This document shows positions 11,205-24,792 of a stretch of DNA of 64,000 nt, in pieces. Each line of letters opens with the position of its first letter. The first letter of the stretch is position 1. The notes beneath the pieces were generated by a model. The model was given only the letters and a program-made list of their open reading frames with translations, was not told the DNA's origin and searched no databases. Source of the DNA: Gamsiella multidivaricata (Eukaryota; Mortierellomycota; Mortierellomycetes; Mortierellales; Mortierellaceae); contig NW_026251781.1 of the NCBI RefSeq assembly GCF_025024155.1, positions 1 through 64,000 on the forward strand. The letters are read 5' to 3'. The position numbers were made by a program, and so were the translations under genes.

Positions 11205-13249
11205 ACCAGTCAGCAGCAACAACAACAGCAGTACGACAGACTAACAACACAAGAACAAAAAAGAACATAACAATAACAATAAAAAAAAACCCCCCCCCCC
11301 TCCAGGAAAGAACAACACAAAAATTCAACATTAGCAAACAATATCGGACGTCAATGGCAGTTGCCTTGGTTGAGGTGGAACCTTTGCCACTTTTTTTTTT
11401 TTTATTTTTATTTTTTTCTATATCGTTCTGCAGGATCTGTGCGCGTTTCAGATGAGAAGGCCGTTTCTAGATTTTATGAGAAATTAAAGAAAAACAGTTA
11501 TTGTCACGATCAACTGTGCATGGGCACTGGTTTTTGATGAAGCAAAAGCGCACAGACAGACAAGGTGTGATCACGAAGAAGGAAAGGGGGGCTAGGAAGA
11601 GAGAGAGAAAAATAAAAAAATAAAAAAGGCAGTGCAGTGCAGTGCAGTGCAATGTTCGATAGTGGGAAAGGCGGTAAATTGTGCGGCTTGAGCCCCCGAA
11701 GGCCAAAATGAAAGCACGAGACTGCTCGAACGCGTCGAGATGTGTGCTATTGATAGATTGACGCGTCCGCGTCGCGTGTTTTCTTATTCGACCACGTTGT
11801 ATAGACTATGTATTTTTGTCTCCACATGAAGGTTTCCTTATGGACGATCATTCTAAAAAAGCACCATAAACAAACAAAAAAAAAAAAAAAGAAAGAGAAC
11901 GTGTCAGGGATAAAATCAGGTACCCGGTCCCCTCTTGGTCCAACTTTTTTTCTGACGGGTGCATATTTGTCACTTCGTATCCTATTTTTTGTTTTTTTTT
12001 ATTTTAGAGCTCTCTTTACACCATGAAAGAGAGAAGGGGGAAAGAGGAGAGGGGGAGAGGAGAAAACAATGGGAGCTGTCATATGAAAAAGAAGGATTGG
12101 TCGGCATCCCCGCATTCTTCCTCTTTAAGAAGCAACCGTTGAACCATACAAGCTACAAGGAAGCAAAGGAGTCTAGAGGGATCTGCATCTGTGTATGTAT
12201 GCATGTTTGCTGGTATTTGTAGGACACATACACACACACAACGGCTCAATTACGTAGGAGTTGAGTCAGTCGTGGCCCGGGATGGACCGGTTTCCCACGT
12301 GAAGAAAAACGGACGAATGAACCAATAGCATCGTCATCCCTGTATTGAACAAGGTTTGAACGCGAATAATAATAATAATAAAAAGGCTATTTATTTACGT
12401 GTGGGTGTCCCCGTGCAGCCGTGTGCGACCCATTGGGTGGTTCTATATCCATCATCATGGGCCCTGGTTTAAGGCTATATGTTTGTTTGGCATGCATGCA
12501 GATGTACTTTTTTTTTAAAAAAACACAACACGCGTTCTTGGAGATCATTGGAGCAAAGCCAGATCGGTGGTTTAGTTCAATCCAGTCCCAGGTTCAGTCC
12601 AAGCTCCCGTCCTTTCCGTTGCCGGCTCAGTCAGCTCAGTCATTTCGGTCAGCTCAGTCATTTCGGTCAGCTCCGTCAACCAGGCCAGTCCATGACTTTG
12701 AAGGCACTGGGGAGATCACTCGTGCTCTGTCAATTGCCCTTGAGAAAAGGCGGAGGTTTGCCTCGCTTCAGATCGGGATCGGCTTGGTCGAACAGGACTC
12801 AAGACAAAGACGATCAGCTCAAAGGGAGGAGCGAAAGGAGTAGAGAAAGAAGGGAGGAGGAGGTAGTAGAGGGGCGGCTGTGGGTCACCAAGAGGGATCG
12901 TTGCATGAAGTGAAGTCAGACAGCGGAGGAGGGCAGCTGCCTGTTTGCTGTTTCGGGTTCTGACCCCTCCCGACCGCACCTCAGCGGATTCAAACCGATT
13001 CATTCGTTCTCTTGCGGTGGGTGGACCATGTGTCCATCTGTTCCATCTGTCCTCATCGCTCCACCGCTCCAATAAATACCGCCCTGTCTCTCTCCCCCCA
13101 CCCTCTCCTCAGCTCCTTCTCTCTCTCACTCTCTCTCACTCTCACTCTTCTTCTTCTTTTTCTTCTTACTCTCCAACCAACACTCTTCACCCCTTCTCCT
13201 CTCCCGCCCACACCAACACCCCACACCCCCCACACATCGATCGAAAAAG
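11205..13249. other. Intergenic, about 2 kb, no gene recognised
   Basis: Holds the NEDD8 3' UTR, a short CAGTG/GCAGT run at 11631-11651, GA-rich DNA at 12025-12070, an AAT triplet run at 12367-12380, and a short tandem with TCAGCTCAGTCATTTCGG units at about 12627-12675. From 13080 it becomes CT-rich, the leader of the next gene. Open frames here are low-complexity and show no protein-like pattern. Confidence 0.5.
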
Positions 13250-14397
13250 ATGGCTGCATCAATCCGCTCCGTCGCCATGGGCCTGCCTCGCGTCTCCATG
13301 GCCCGCATCCCCCTCGTGGCCTTCGCCAACACCCACGTCGCACCTCTCAGTCACGCCAACAGCGTCCACCCCAGCGCCTTCTCCTCCATGCCGGCCTCAC
13401 GCAAGGACAAAACTTGGTCCAACTCTGCCAACAAGGTGGCTGATCAGCTCGAGCATACTGCCTCAAAGTTCCCCGAGGACAACGATAGGACGACAAAGGA
13501 CTATCTTCGTGAGGTAAAGCAATTCGAACACGCAGAGGATGCGCTGTTGAGGGATCTGGGCTTGATAAAGAGTGTTCATCAGGAAGACGACATATACAAC
13601 CACAGCAAACATCCCAGCAAAAACACACCCAGCAAAAACACGCCCAGCAAAAGCACAGCCAGCAAAAGCAATTCAAGCACAGGAAAGAAACGCGCCGCAA
13701 AAAGCGCAGAAGAACCGAAGGATACGTTTGAGGAAACATTTGTGGCCCAGGTGAGGGCGGATGTGTTCTATCCTTCGACAAAGATGAACCATGATGACAG
13801 CCAGCATCATCAGCAGGAGATGGTCTCCAGTCTCCTTGAGGAGCTGAAGGTACCTTGCTTGTTTATGTTTCGTAAACGCTGGTTATATCTGTATGCTTCC
13901 TACTATCGGATCTGCTCCATCAGATGCCTCGATCGCATGCTCGGCAAGGGAACGAACCGACAAGCGACCACCGGGCCACCAAAACCTGCCCAATCGACCG
14001 GCGAAATAAAAAGGACGACTAGCTCAAGGAGCGACAAATCGACCTTCATCCTCGACTCTCTTTCCCCCTATCCTTTCCTTTCCTTTTTTTTTCCTCCGAG
14101 AACGAAAAGAGAAACGACCTCGTCATGATACCCTTTTCGATTGTCTTTCATTAGGGCGCATTTTTTTTTTTTTTTTATTTATTTATTTAGAGACTAACGC
14201 GATCTATTCCCAATTCTGTTACATTTTTCAATCCATTTTAGAACGACAATCAGACAGCGAACTTGAGCCAACATGCGTCAGATGCGATCCGCATGGTCGA
14301 GTCCCACAATGTGCTGAAGCAGGACGAAGCACCTATCCATGACGTCCGCGAAGAGGATCCGACCCAGAAGACTATGCGTACCCACAAGCGCAAATAA
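13250..14397 (+). CDS. Unknown protein with probable mitochondrial presequence
   Basis: Two exons, 13250-13849 and 14242-14397, joined in phase 0, give 251 residues. The N-terminus (MAASIRSVAMGLPRVSMAR) is rich in Arg and Ser and lacks acids, as in a mitochondrial presequence. The middle part holds short charged helices (LREVKQFEHAEDALLRDLG) and a Ser/Lys-rich tandem repeat near residues 122-142 (units PSKNT and PSKST). The second exon has HASDAIRMVESHNVLKQDEA and ends in a basic tail. I do not recognise the family. A longer read-through frame across the intron ends in low-complexity sequence and is unlikely. The promoter side is strongly CT-rich. Confidence 0.65.
13613..13672 (+). repeat. 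15-bp minisatellite in coding sequence
   Basis: About four imperfect 15-bp units of the type CCCAGCAAAAACACA lie in exon 1 of the unknown mitochondrial protein gene. They encode the PSKNT/PSKST repeats and keep the reading frame. Confidence 0.7.
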
Positions 14398-15006
14398 GCA
14401 ACCACAGTAGCGGGGTGTGTTGACCCCCCCTCAAGTTTCTTTGCCTTTTTTGCTTTTTTTGCTTTCATGCCGTTTCTCTTTGTATATAAATCAGCGAATC
14501 ATTTAACATTTTTACTCCACGGACAATTCTTTTTTTTTTTCTTTCTTTCTTTTATGTACATAACTCTTTTGAATAAAATGCTTGCAAATTATATCCATGA
14601 GCGTAATGAAAAGGGATGGGAATGGAGGGGAGAGGAGGAGGAGAGGCGGGGAATGTGCGCGCTACATTGCTTACAGAATCTGGACAAGTGCATTTTCATC
14701 AGATATGAGGTAAGGTTGTCGTGGGCGAGTCAGTCACGAGGGCAATGACCCCCAATCCTCAAGCAAGCCCATTTGCTTTCTTCCGCTCTCTTTTTCACTT
14801 ACCTCACACATTGCTGCAGCACGACGCACCCATTCCTTCATTCTTATCTGCTCATTACAGCTCATTAATTCACATTTTCACGCTTCATACTTCGCCCACT
14901 CCTTTGCTCCGCTGTCTCCCACACTTCCCTCCCCCTCCTCGTAACCATCACCACTACCACCATCACTACCATCATCATTACTACTACAGACTCTCTGCCC
15001 TCCACC
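14398..15006. other. Intergenic, about 600 bp
   Basis: Contains T-rich 3' UTR-like DNA, AATAAA near 14572, a GGA-rich patch at 14620-14650 and a CT/CAC-rich leader before 15007. No gene seen. Confidence 0.45.
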
Positions 15007-15583
15007 ATGTCCTACTACCCACCCGACCAAAAGACCTACCAACCAGCCTACCCTCCTCCCATCCAAGAGGGCCAGGCCTACAATCCGAACATGTACTACG
15101 CCCCTCCGCCACCGGCTCCCATGGGCGGCAACCAGACCTCGGGTGCGGTACCAAATTCAGGCGGACAGTACCCTGGAGCGATGTCGGGCGCAGGCGCGGG
15201 ATACATGGACCCGACAGCGCCGAGGCCGAACGATATCTTGCCGCTCCATCCCGCGATCATTCAACAGAGACAGATTGCGGCATCGTTGCCTCCTTGTCCG
15301 AAGGGAGGGTATCATGAGCTGAGGAAGAGATAGTACGTCGTTTGCTCGTTTGTTCGTTCGTTCTTTTTTTTCTATTTTCCGTAGGAGAACGCATGATGAG
15401 CACGGGCGCACATATACGATTTTAATCTAACACCTGTGCTTTTGTTTTAGTGCATTGGGCGCGAATGCCGGGACGGTGCTGTCGGTGATCTGTTTCCCGG
15501 TGGTTTGTTGCTGTGTCCGGAACGAGACGACCTGTATCAAGTGTGGCGAAAAGTTCAACATTGACCTGCCGTCCATTCAATAG
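15007..15583 (+). CDS. BRI3/LITAF-like small cysteine-rich membrane protein
   Basis: Two exons, 15007-15332 and 15451-15583, give 152 residues. The N-terminal 95 residues are a Pro/Tyr/Gly-rich flexible region (MSYYPPDQKTYQPAYPPP). The C-terminal part is CPKGGYHELRKRY, a hydrophobic Val/Cys-rich stretch (VLSVICFPVVCCCV) and CIKCGEKF. A Cys-containing knuckle, a hydrophobic membrane-dipping segment and a second CxxC is the layout of brain protein I3 and the related LITAF-type domain, which bind zinc and sit on the cytosolic face of endolysosomal membranes. The family call rests on pattern only. The predicted function is membrane-associated with a role in endosomal traffic unknown. Confidence 0.65.
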
Positions 15584-18500
15584 GATTTTGATTCGAAGCA
15601 CAAAAAAAAAAAAAGCAGGACAAGGAGGGGGGTGCTCTCTCTCTTTTTTTTAAAGAATTCCTCAGAGCTTGGGATCATGGAATGGATCGAAACAAAAGTC
15701 TTCGGAGGAGGGGAGAAGTGAGACTCTTCTTGAGGGGTTTCTTTTTTTTTTTTTTTTTTTTTTTTTTTTCGAAGCGGACGTTTTAAAGAAAAATCACAAT
15801 CATTATAGCTAAAGAAACGGGGGGAATTTTTTTCTCGTTCTTTATTCCGATAATAACTACCATTACAACGGTTCATAATAGCACTTTGTCAATTATAATA
15901 ATACTTTCGCCATCACTTTTTTCTTAAAAGAATCGCAAAAAATACTTGATCCTGTGTCTCCTAAAAAAAAAACAATTGAAAAAGCTGCAAAACATAAACA
16001 TTGCGGTTAGTTTTGTTTGCTTTGCAATAAACATACTGTGCCCCTCTGATGCACTGCAGCATTCTTTTTTCTTTTTCTTTTTTCTTTTTTTTTTTTTTTC
16101 AATTGAGTAGGAGAGTCAGAAGGTAAAGTTTTCCTCAGCAGTACCGCACAGCGATATCTGTAGGAAGAACGAAAGTTATATATTTTGTTCCTCATCATTT
16201 TTTCTTTTGTATCAAGAAAAAAAAAAGAAAAAAAAAGAAAAGAGATAAATGTGTATAGATAGGGTGGTGGGATGCAACCATGGGAGCCCAATGAACCTAC
16301 CAATTGAACTAAGAGAAACATATGTAGAGGAGTGAGGAATAAATAGACACAGAGCGTTGGCAAAGATAGGGAAGGAGAGAAGAAGAGGAGGGGGGGAAGG
16401 AGTGGGTGAGGGTAGGATGCAAAGAAAGAGTGAGAAAGAGTGGAAAATTTTTATAAGCTGTTGTTGAAGCAGATCAAAAAAAAAAAATGAAATTTCGAGG
16501 GCTGTTTTCAAGCCACCTTTGGTTGTTATTGTTTCCTTTGCCCACGATCTTTCTTGGAGTGTAGGTCTACCTGACGCGTGTTGGGAAAAAACGCGAAACC
16601 TTTTTTTTTCTCAAGGAAATACGTCCGAGGAACGTAAAAGAAGAATGTACATATACAACACTTGAAGCCTTGAAGGTACACGCTTTAGGCCCCTTGCTGC
16701 CGTTGAAGGCAGACCGCACAGGTGATCGACACGCACACACAAAGCTGGTATAAGGGATACATGTAACTTATGTAAGGACTTCGAAGCACACTTTATCCGC
16801 GCTTTGGGGGGGGGGATTTTTTTTTTCCTTCATCAAAAGAAAAAGAAAAAAAAAGTTCAATGGCCGATTATATTCCTCGAGCCCAGAAAAGAAAAAAAGA
16901 TCCGACCGCTGTTTGAAACGATTTGATCGACCCGGTCCTTCTCGGGCCTTCTTTGCCTTCAAGAGCGATTTTTTTTTTCTTGGCTCCTTCCAAGGAGAGG
17001 GGGTGGGTGTGGACGGACGTGTACACGTCATGAGAAATTCGCAAACTTCGTTTATTTAGCCTGGTAACTAAGCTAGATATGGCCCAAGCTAGATTGCTTA
17101 CGGTTTCTTGCTTTTATTTCATCCACCGGTCGCCCTGCAGAAACCTGTCGTTGGTGTGTGTGTGTGTGAAATGAACATGAAATGGATCAGACGAGCATAC
17201 AGAGAAGAGTATGTCCCAGGAAGGACAGCGCGTGCGAAAAAAAAAAAAAATGGACACAAAGCAAAAGAACCCTGACAGAACGAATGGGATAATATTGGTC
17301 CCTGAACAAAAGAAAAGAGTTTACGCGTGTTTATCGTATGGTGGGAGAGTTGTTCCCAAGTCGTAAAAAAAAAAAAAAAAACTCAGGGTTTTTCGCTCTC
17401 ATCATTTCAATCAAACACTAAGCGCGAGAAAAAAAAAAAAAAAAAAAAAAGCGAGGGAAGGAGCGTTTTTACAGAGTATGAAGAAAGTAAGGAACAAGAG
17501 CTGCATAGGAAGAGGCTCACTGCATCTTTTTTTTTTTTTTGAGTTGAGCTACAAAAGAAAACACACAGACACAAACCTGAATGCAATGTTTCCTGTAGAA
17601 ACATTTTAACATTTGTAACTTGTACTCCTTGATAACACACACACACATAGAAGACACGAGAGAGGGAAACCAGCCGCTCGCTGAACGTTTGCGTTTCGGG
17701 TTTTTGTTGGTTGGGAAAAAAGAGAAATCACTGCATGCTAAATGTACTCTTTGGCGTGTATGCATATTCCCATCCCTCCCTCCCTCTTCCCCCCTGCCCT
17801 ACTTCCCAATAATTGAAATTTAGGCATGCGTCCGTCGAGCTGCCGGTCCGATGCCTCGCCTAGACCACAGAGTCTCTCTCTTTTTTTTTTTGTGTGTGTT
17901 TTCTAGAAGAACGAGGCATGGCATGGTGGACCTATACCTTCTTAGCGTATTAAGTAAAAAACTATACCTGGGGCTGGCTTACAGCTTTTGCTCACATGCT
18001 ACAGCTGCTGCTGCATATGTGTATGCATTGCCACGTATGTTCCGAACCTTACTTACCTTACTTACCTTACTTTCAAAATCTCATTCTTATCCCATCCCCC
18101 TCCCCCCCCCATCCTCCTCCGCTCATTTCCATTCTCTAACGGCAAATACTAAAAAAAAAAAAAAGAGTCGTTTGGGTTTATTTTCCGCCCAAAAGTTCTC
18201 GGGGTTCGGAAATTCGTGAGAGGCTATGGAAATAGAACGTCAAAATAGCGAGACACCATGGAATTTTGGGTAGAAGTGGTACCTTGGATTTTGTAAAAAA
18301 GATAAAATAAGATGAGTAAAAAAGTAGTCGTGTAGTCGTGTAGTCGTATGGCATTTATTCGCCGGATTGTTATCACTACGATCCGCCAATTGTCGATGCT
18401 TGATATAATATGGGGAAATATGAGGACGGGACGGTCTCAACAACAATGTCCGAGCGATCCTATCATTCCGGTTTTCCGAGCAAAATATAAAAAAAAATCA

Positions 18501-21050
18501 CACCGAGAGACAGAAAGAGATGTCTGCGAGTTTGTGTGTTAGATGAATCCCATCAACGACAACAAAGCAGCAGAGAATTGGACGCCGTGCGGGGGTAGGT
18601 GGGTGTGTATCTGCATGTTGAGAGCTATGGATCGCTGCATTTGACTGTGATTTTGCATATGCTGCATGCATCTCTGTAATGGCGAGTAGTGATGTGGTGG
18701 TGTGGTGTCGTGCAAAAAAAAAAGTGCGTGCGTACAGAAATACGGATAGTGTGAGAACTAGACTACTTATCGCGAAAGCTCTGATGCAGATGCAGATGCA
18801 GATACAGATGCAGGTTGGCGGTGGGCAATCAAAAGAGCAACGAAGAGAGCAGCGAAAAGAGGGGAATGGATTTCAGGTCACACAAAGACAATAAACCCTC
18901 CTGCTCTCTCCTTCGTCGTTTCTCTTCGATTCCTACTCTTCTCGCACTCTCGTGCCGATGGATAGGGTGATGAGAGCGCATCTGTCCGTGTTACAAACAA
19001 AAGGAAAGGTGGAAGGTCAATTTGTTCGTCCACTCCTTTTTTTGTGCACTCCTGAGGTGGAGGGTGAAGAATTACTTCTGCTCCAATGATTATCGCTAGA
19101 TACTTTTTCAAAAAAGGATGTGAACCCTGGGAGGGAGTGGATGGCTGACCAACCAATCTTATTCCTTCCAGATTAAAAAAAACTCTCTTTGAAAAAAAAA
19201 AGTGAGATGGCGATAGATGTCGTGGAGAATAGCGCTATCATCAAGCAAAGGACGCGCGAGAGAGGGAGGCGAGAGAGGCGAGATCATGCACTCGACTACT
19301 TGGAATTGTTTCTATCTTTATGCAAGGTGTTGCAGAAATATGTTATGTCGGGATAACAGCCTGAATGCAATCAAAGCACACGATAGGAATGGTCCGAAAG
19401 AGCGGACGGAGTAGTCTACGTTTTCTGCACTTCTGAGACCGATAACGAGTCCTCTCATTCGCTAACTACATGGGCGGATAATGCCTAGGCAGAGATAGCT
19501 AGCCAATTGCTGTAACCAAGGTATCATGTCTCACCTAGATGTCATGTACTTTTGCACATCCATGCTGGATACTTGCTCGTACACGTTAACGGGCAGTTGT
19601 CTTCCGGGATCAGTATCAGTAACAACAGCAAGTGCAGCTGCAGCTGCAGCTGTTAATTGCGTCCTTTGCTCTTTTCATCACTCCATAATTTTTGTCCGCT
19701 GTCTAGTTTCTTGTGTGCCTTACTTTGTGGATGATGGACTATCCACTTTCTGTGTTTCGTACTCCTTCTTAGAGTTTACGGTCTGGAGCTGAGATGGGAT
19801 GTAAGAACACTAATGACGGTTAGTGTTTGTCAAAGAATATCAAAAAATATAACCCTGATTGCCACGCTACACGCAACACGTCCGAGAATACAAAAAAAAT
19901 AGAGGGCGAACCCTTCCTCGACCCACTCATGGGGTCGCCACTTCTTCCCCTGAAAGTATAGAAACCTGATTGATCCCACCCGATCATCATCGTACATCCC
20001 TGCATGCACACCACGGATATCATTACCGCGTGGTAAGTTTTTCTATCCTCACAAAGAAGAACACCACGTTCTCGTTTTCTATGTTTTTGACCAGCGGACT
20101 CTTCTTACGAATGTTAGGGTATTTCACTTTGGGCTATGGCTTGCCATTCCTATGCAGCATGCAGTATGATGACAGTACAGTGAGTGTGTGTACCTTTTGC
20201 TTCAGTGTTTTCCATCCCGTTTGACCACGCTAATAAAAACGCTAGTTCTTTTCCCTCGCCTGACGGCGAAGAGGATGATCTTCACGCAGATTTGGTAAAT
20301 TGAGGATGGAGGTTACGAAGAATGGTTCTAATCACTTTTATCGCAGCATTCATCCAGCCAGAGGCGCCCCTTTGATCAAATCTCGTATCTGAGAGAGTAT
20401 ATAGAGCGAGCCTCAATATAGTTTCCTTTAGCCTTTAGTCCACTGTAGCCTTGTGAAGGTCAGCAAGCAAGGTTTGTTCGGACTTTGGTTTTTTTTTGTA
20501 TGGCACATCGTAAAGAAAGGGAAAAGGGAGTGCGAGAAGGGCGTGTTGTTTGTGTTTGTGTACGTGTCAATTGAATGGAATCCCCAATTAAATCTATATA
20601 GTCATATATTGCAGAAGAGTAAGGTTCCCTTTGTTTCCAGGGGGGAAGGGATCAAAGCCCGCTCTCCTCTCGTCTATCTCGCTCGTCTCTCTCGCGGCAG
20701 CCCTCCTCCGTGCTTTTTTTCTTCTTATTTGCACATACGCTTTTTGCAGTGGAATCAGCTTTGCATGCTAACGCCTTCAAAAAGTGGAATGGCAAACCTC
20801 TCTTCTTCTCTTCTCCTTCCTTTCCCTCTCTTCTTGTCCACTTCTTGCCTCTCACTCTCTTTCGCTGCTTTTGCTTTACTTTACTCTACCTTACTTTGCC
20901 TTTACCTTGCCTTGGTTCCACTTCTCCGCTTCTCCGCTCCTTTTCCCCCGAACTACCAACTCTTTTTCACTCTTCCTGCTGAGACTGCACACACCGCTTC
21001 ACACCTCCACATACTTCCCGTTCGCCCTCACATACACTCACACATAAAAC
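15584..21050. other. Gene desert, about 5.5 kb
   Basis: No protein-like ORF on either strand. The stretch is full of A/T tracts, for example long T runs around 15742-15769 and 16087-16100, and A runs at 17237, 17364 and 17427-17450. Simple repeats include CAGATG units at 18784-18812 and GCAGCT units at 19635-19652. Several AATAAA-like signals occur. From about 20640 to 21050 it is pyrimidine-rich, the leader of the zinc-finger gene. I saw no tRNA, rRNA or snRNA, but noncoding transcripts cannot be excluded. Confidence 0.5.
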
Positions 21051-22945
21051 ATGCCCGCTACAGTTCCCAGCATCAACATCATCCCGACCCAGGGCCCCAA
21101 CGGACAGAACTCGGCCGCATCCTCCTTCGGTGCTTCCTCCCTCCGGAGACAGTCCCTCGCGCACTCCTTCGGATCTTTCCACTCGGCCCAGCTGCGTCGC
21201 TCCTCCGTCTTTGCTCCCTTCCCATACTCACAATCTCCCCAATTCACAGAGTAAGCACCACCCTCCACCTAATGCTAGCAGGTTGTCAAGTCGCCAGGTT
21301 TCTCCTTGTTCATTGTTACTGACGGTCATTGCGTATTTCTTTTTCGTCTTACAGCAGCCTCGGCCACAACAGTTCGCTGCTCGACACGTACAGTTCCTCC
21401 CCAAATTGGGGAGACGTCTATGAGCGCGATCTGGAGACCAATTACTGCAAAAACTTCTCCTGCTGCGGCCTCACCCTCGGTGATCTGCATGCGCTTTTGC
21501 AGCACTACGAAGAAGCACACGTACGCTTTGAGGAAGATGAGGACGACGACCTCTTGATCGCCGGCGGTTTCACGGATGACGATGGCTGGTCCACGCACTC
21601 TGATTCTGCCCCCAACAGCCCCCAGATGACTTCCTCAAAACATGCTGCAGCGGCAGCGACCGTCGCGGCCTTGACGAAGAATATCTCCTTTGCTGGCGCC
21701 AAAAAGAAATCGAACGGAGTCTCATTATCCGATATCTATTCGGAGGACTCGTCTGCTCTCATCCCCGACGAGGCTGTCTCTGCTTTCCCCGATTCAATTT
21801 TGAGGACAGCCGCCCAGGCCACCCAGAACCCACTCTGCAAAAAGCGAGATCTCTCCGCCTTCTCGTCCTCGTTCGATCTCCAGAGCCCCCTCTCCAAGAA
21901 GGCGACGACTTTGCACTCCAAGGCCTTCTCGACCAACCCAACTGCTGCTGCCGCATTGACCGCTGCCTCTCTCATGGGTGATCTGCAGCCTTCATCCAAG
22001 GCTCATTCTACCGAAGCGGGCTCTTTGGTATCCTTGGGTGCACAGGACGAGCTCATGAGCACCGTCACCGGCTACCTTGAGCAGGCAGTCCAGCGTGGGT
22101 TGTTGCCCAACTGCGGCGAGGTCGGATCCCCCACCTATCTTCTCGCAGTCGAGGAATTGCTCCGCAAGCGCGACGAGATTGTGAGCATGATGGAGAGCAT
22201 TGGACGACCAGGAACTGCCGGTGCCGACAAGCCCTATCGATGCACTGTCAGCGGGTGTGACAAGGCCTACAAGAACCCCAATGGCCTCAAGTACCACAAC
22301 CAGCACGGTCATTGCTCCATGCCTGGATCGGGCGAGGACGACAAGTCCAACGTCAAGCCCTACCGGTGCACCTTCATGGATTGCGGCAAGTGCTACAAGA
22401 ACCTCAACGGCCTCAAGTACCACATCGAGCATTCTCACCCGAACCTGGCTGCGGCACTCTACGCCAACATCCCCGGATTTGCTAATTTGGAAGGAGGCAA
22501 TGCCAGCCAGGCGGCCATCACTGCCGCAGCTGCGATTGCTGCGGTCAAAGGCGACAGCATCATGATGAGCGCCATCAATGCAATCATTGCCTCAGCAGCC
22601 AATAACAGTGCCCGTCCAGGATCCACTGTTGTAGAAAATACTCCCGATTCAAGTCCTAACGCCAGTCCTGTGCTTGGACCTGTCCGCGTACAGAACCCCT
22701 TTTCGGCCGAAGTGACCCCCATGGCGTCACCTTTGCTCGCTCGTGCAGTTCTTCCCAGCCCTGCTCTCTCGATCCAGACGACTATTGACGGCACAAAAAA
22801 TTCCCCTATCAGATTGGCAGGATTGATGACGCCCTCGTCGCTCTCACCGACCATCGCGAGCTCGCCAAAGTCGCCCAATGGATCGCAGGTTTCGACATTG
22901 ACGGCTGCACTGGCTGCGGTTGCTGTTGAGCAGCACAAGCCGTAA
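21051..22945 (+). CDS. SFP1: SFP1-like C2H2 zinc-finger transcription factor
   Basis: Two exons, 21051-21250 and 21355-22945, give 596 residues. An early Cys/His finger (NYCKNFSCCGLTLGDLHALL, His at QHYEEAH, residues about 98-124) is followed at about residues 355-424 by two tandem fingers with the unusual shared core YRCT..C.K.YKN.NGLKYH. A split first finger and paired YKN-x-NGLKYH fingers are the hallmark of fungal Sfp1, which controls ribosomal-protein and ribosome-biogenesis genes under TOR/PKA signalling. The rest is Ser/Ala-rich and probably disordered, with many S-P sites that could be phosphorylated. The symbol is given by similarity of the finger region only. Confidence 0.85.
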
Positions 22946-24544
22946 AGCTGGACCCAGGCGATGGCTCATCCACCAGCCCATTTGGAGATCGGGACCCTGA
23001 TCCAGCAGTATCTAAAGTAGAGGACGTAGTGAACGGGCCTGCTGGTACAAACCCAACCCAACTTTCAGAGGTCCGGTTCCTCTGTGTATTTTTTTCCCCC
23101 CCCCCCCCCATTTCCCCTTCCTTTGCTGTATTTTTTTCTATCTTTCATTCTATTGTATTTGATCCTACCCTCCCCTTCCGACTTGTACTATGTTCACAAC
23201 CATCTTCATATGTCACATATTGCCTCACATTTCTTCATATCTTGTTATATTCTTTCATACTTCATACTCATTCATACTCATTCATACTCATAGCTTCCTT
23301 CTGCTTTCTCTCTCTCTCTCTTTTTGCCTGTGTTCTTGTTGCGTTGCTTATTTGTCCAGCATTCATGTAGATTTGATTTTGTGGAATCAGTTCAGAACAA
23401 ATAAATGCAAACACTCCACTCTCGAAACTCTACTCTCGAAATGAACAATTTAAAATATCCGTAGAAACTAGGAACGACGTGGTTGCACTTTTTTTACGAG
23501 ATGGATATGAAGTTAACATGCGGACCAAATTGGCTTTTTTTTTTAATGAACGCTTCTTAAGATTGAAATTATACCCCCAGTCTCCAAAATTTGCTTCAAC
23601 GACATTATTGGTGGAGCAGAAATTACATGCAACGGCAATGAAAGCTAAAACAAAAACATGATAGTTTGATAGTTTGATAGTTTGATAGTTTGCCCGCCAA
23701 GACGTTCCTTCCGAGCCAATGTTACGAATCGTGTCAGTTTTGACGATACTCTCGAGAAGGTGTTGTAGAGAATGAAATTGTAATAATGTAATAAAGCAGT
23801 TTTGGCTTTGTGTAGGGCACTGTCATTTTGCACATTAGCTGCCTCTAGGAAAATATCATGGGGCCTAGAGACATCGACATCAAAGTCTTGCTACGTAGGC
23901 AGATCCTACAACATTAATCCCCACTACTGTAAGTTCAATTGAGACTGCTCGATGCTCAAGCGTGTGCGCCTTTTGGAGCAGGAAAGCGGTATCTAAGGCT
24001 TGTCCACGGATTCACACGCATATTGCTGTCGCATTCAGGTCCTACGGGTTCAGTTTCATTAGCTAGTCTAAAAGCGTTGCTATCCGGTGTTCGACTTATC
24101 GCAGATGGATATTACTAAAACTACCCTATGTTGCATTCATGTCATTATTCTGCATGGCATTGCTATGGATCTCATTTCCGGATCAAATTCGCGCTGACTT
24201 TTGGGCATCAAGGCCCTCCAGGTACATCGAAGGAGCAAACGGAGACAAGCGACATTCAGAGAGAAAGTTGTACACGTTGTTGGAGGGCAATATCACGTCC
24301 AATGTGATCTGGGATACGATGTAAACCCTCTTCTCTTATAGCTTCTACGCTATAGAAGACCTGTAAGAAAGAACGGGACTTGAGAAGCTGTTCCTGAAGC
24401 TCTTATACCCTGTACCCCTGTACTTGATGTTGTGTCAAAGAATATCCTAGTCCAGTTCTCTGTAGTTCGTTTACACGGAGAGTTCTGCGCGTGTTTGCTT
24501 CATCCCTATTTTCCCCTTGACGCGGCGAAATGGAAAACAAAGGC
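22946..24544. other. Intergenic, about 1.6 kb with simple repeats
   Basis: After a T/C-rich 3' UTR there is a threefold CATACTCATT repeat at about 23262-23291 and a fourfold GATAGTTT repeat at about 23660-23690. No gene is recognised. Short frames are not protein-like. Confidence 0.45.
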
Positions 24545-24792
24545 TTACAGTTCTAGTCTTAATAGCACGAGCTGTTGAATTGTATGCGGCCAAAACTGGT
24601 TCCAACATTTTGACTGGGCGAAGCATATCAGTACAACATTGGATGTGGATGTGAGTATGAAAGGCAAGCAGAAATAAGGATGATAGGGTTCGTTGGGTTT
24701 TGCGTACGCTCCATTCCATAGTCGGATCATAGGCTCTTCAAATACATGACATTGTATGATCAGAGATGAGTACTGAAAAAAAAGGATACCGA

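Noticed and set aside
13850..14128. Read-through C-terminus of the unknown mitochondrial protein
   Set aside because: A good donor (AAG|GTACCT) and a downstream acceptor with a protein-like exon make this an intron.
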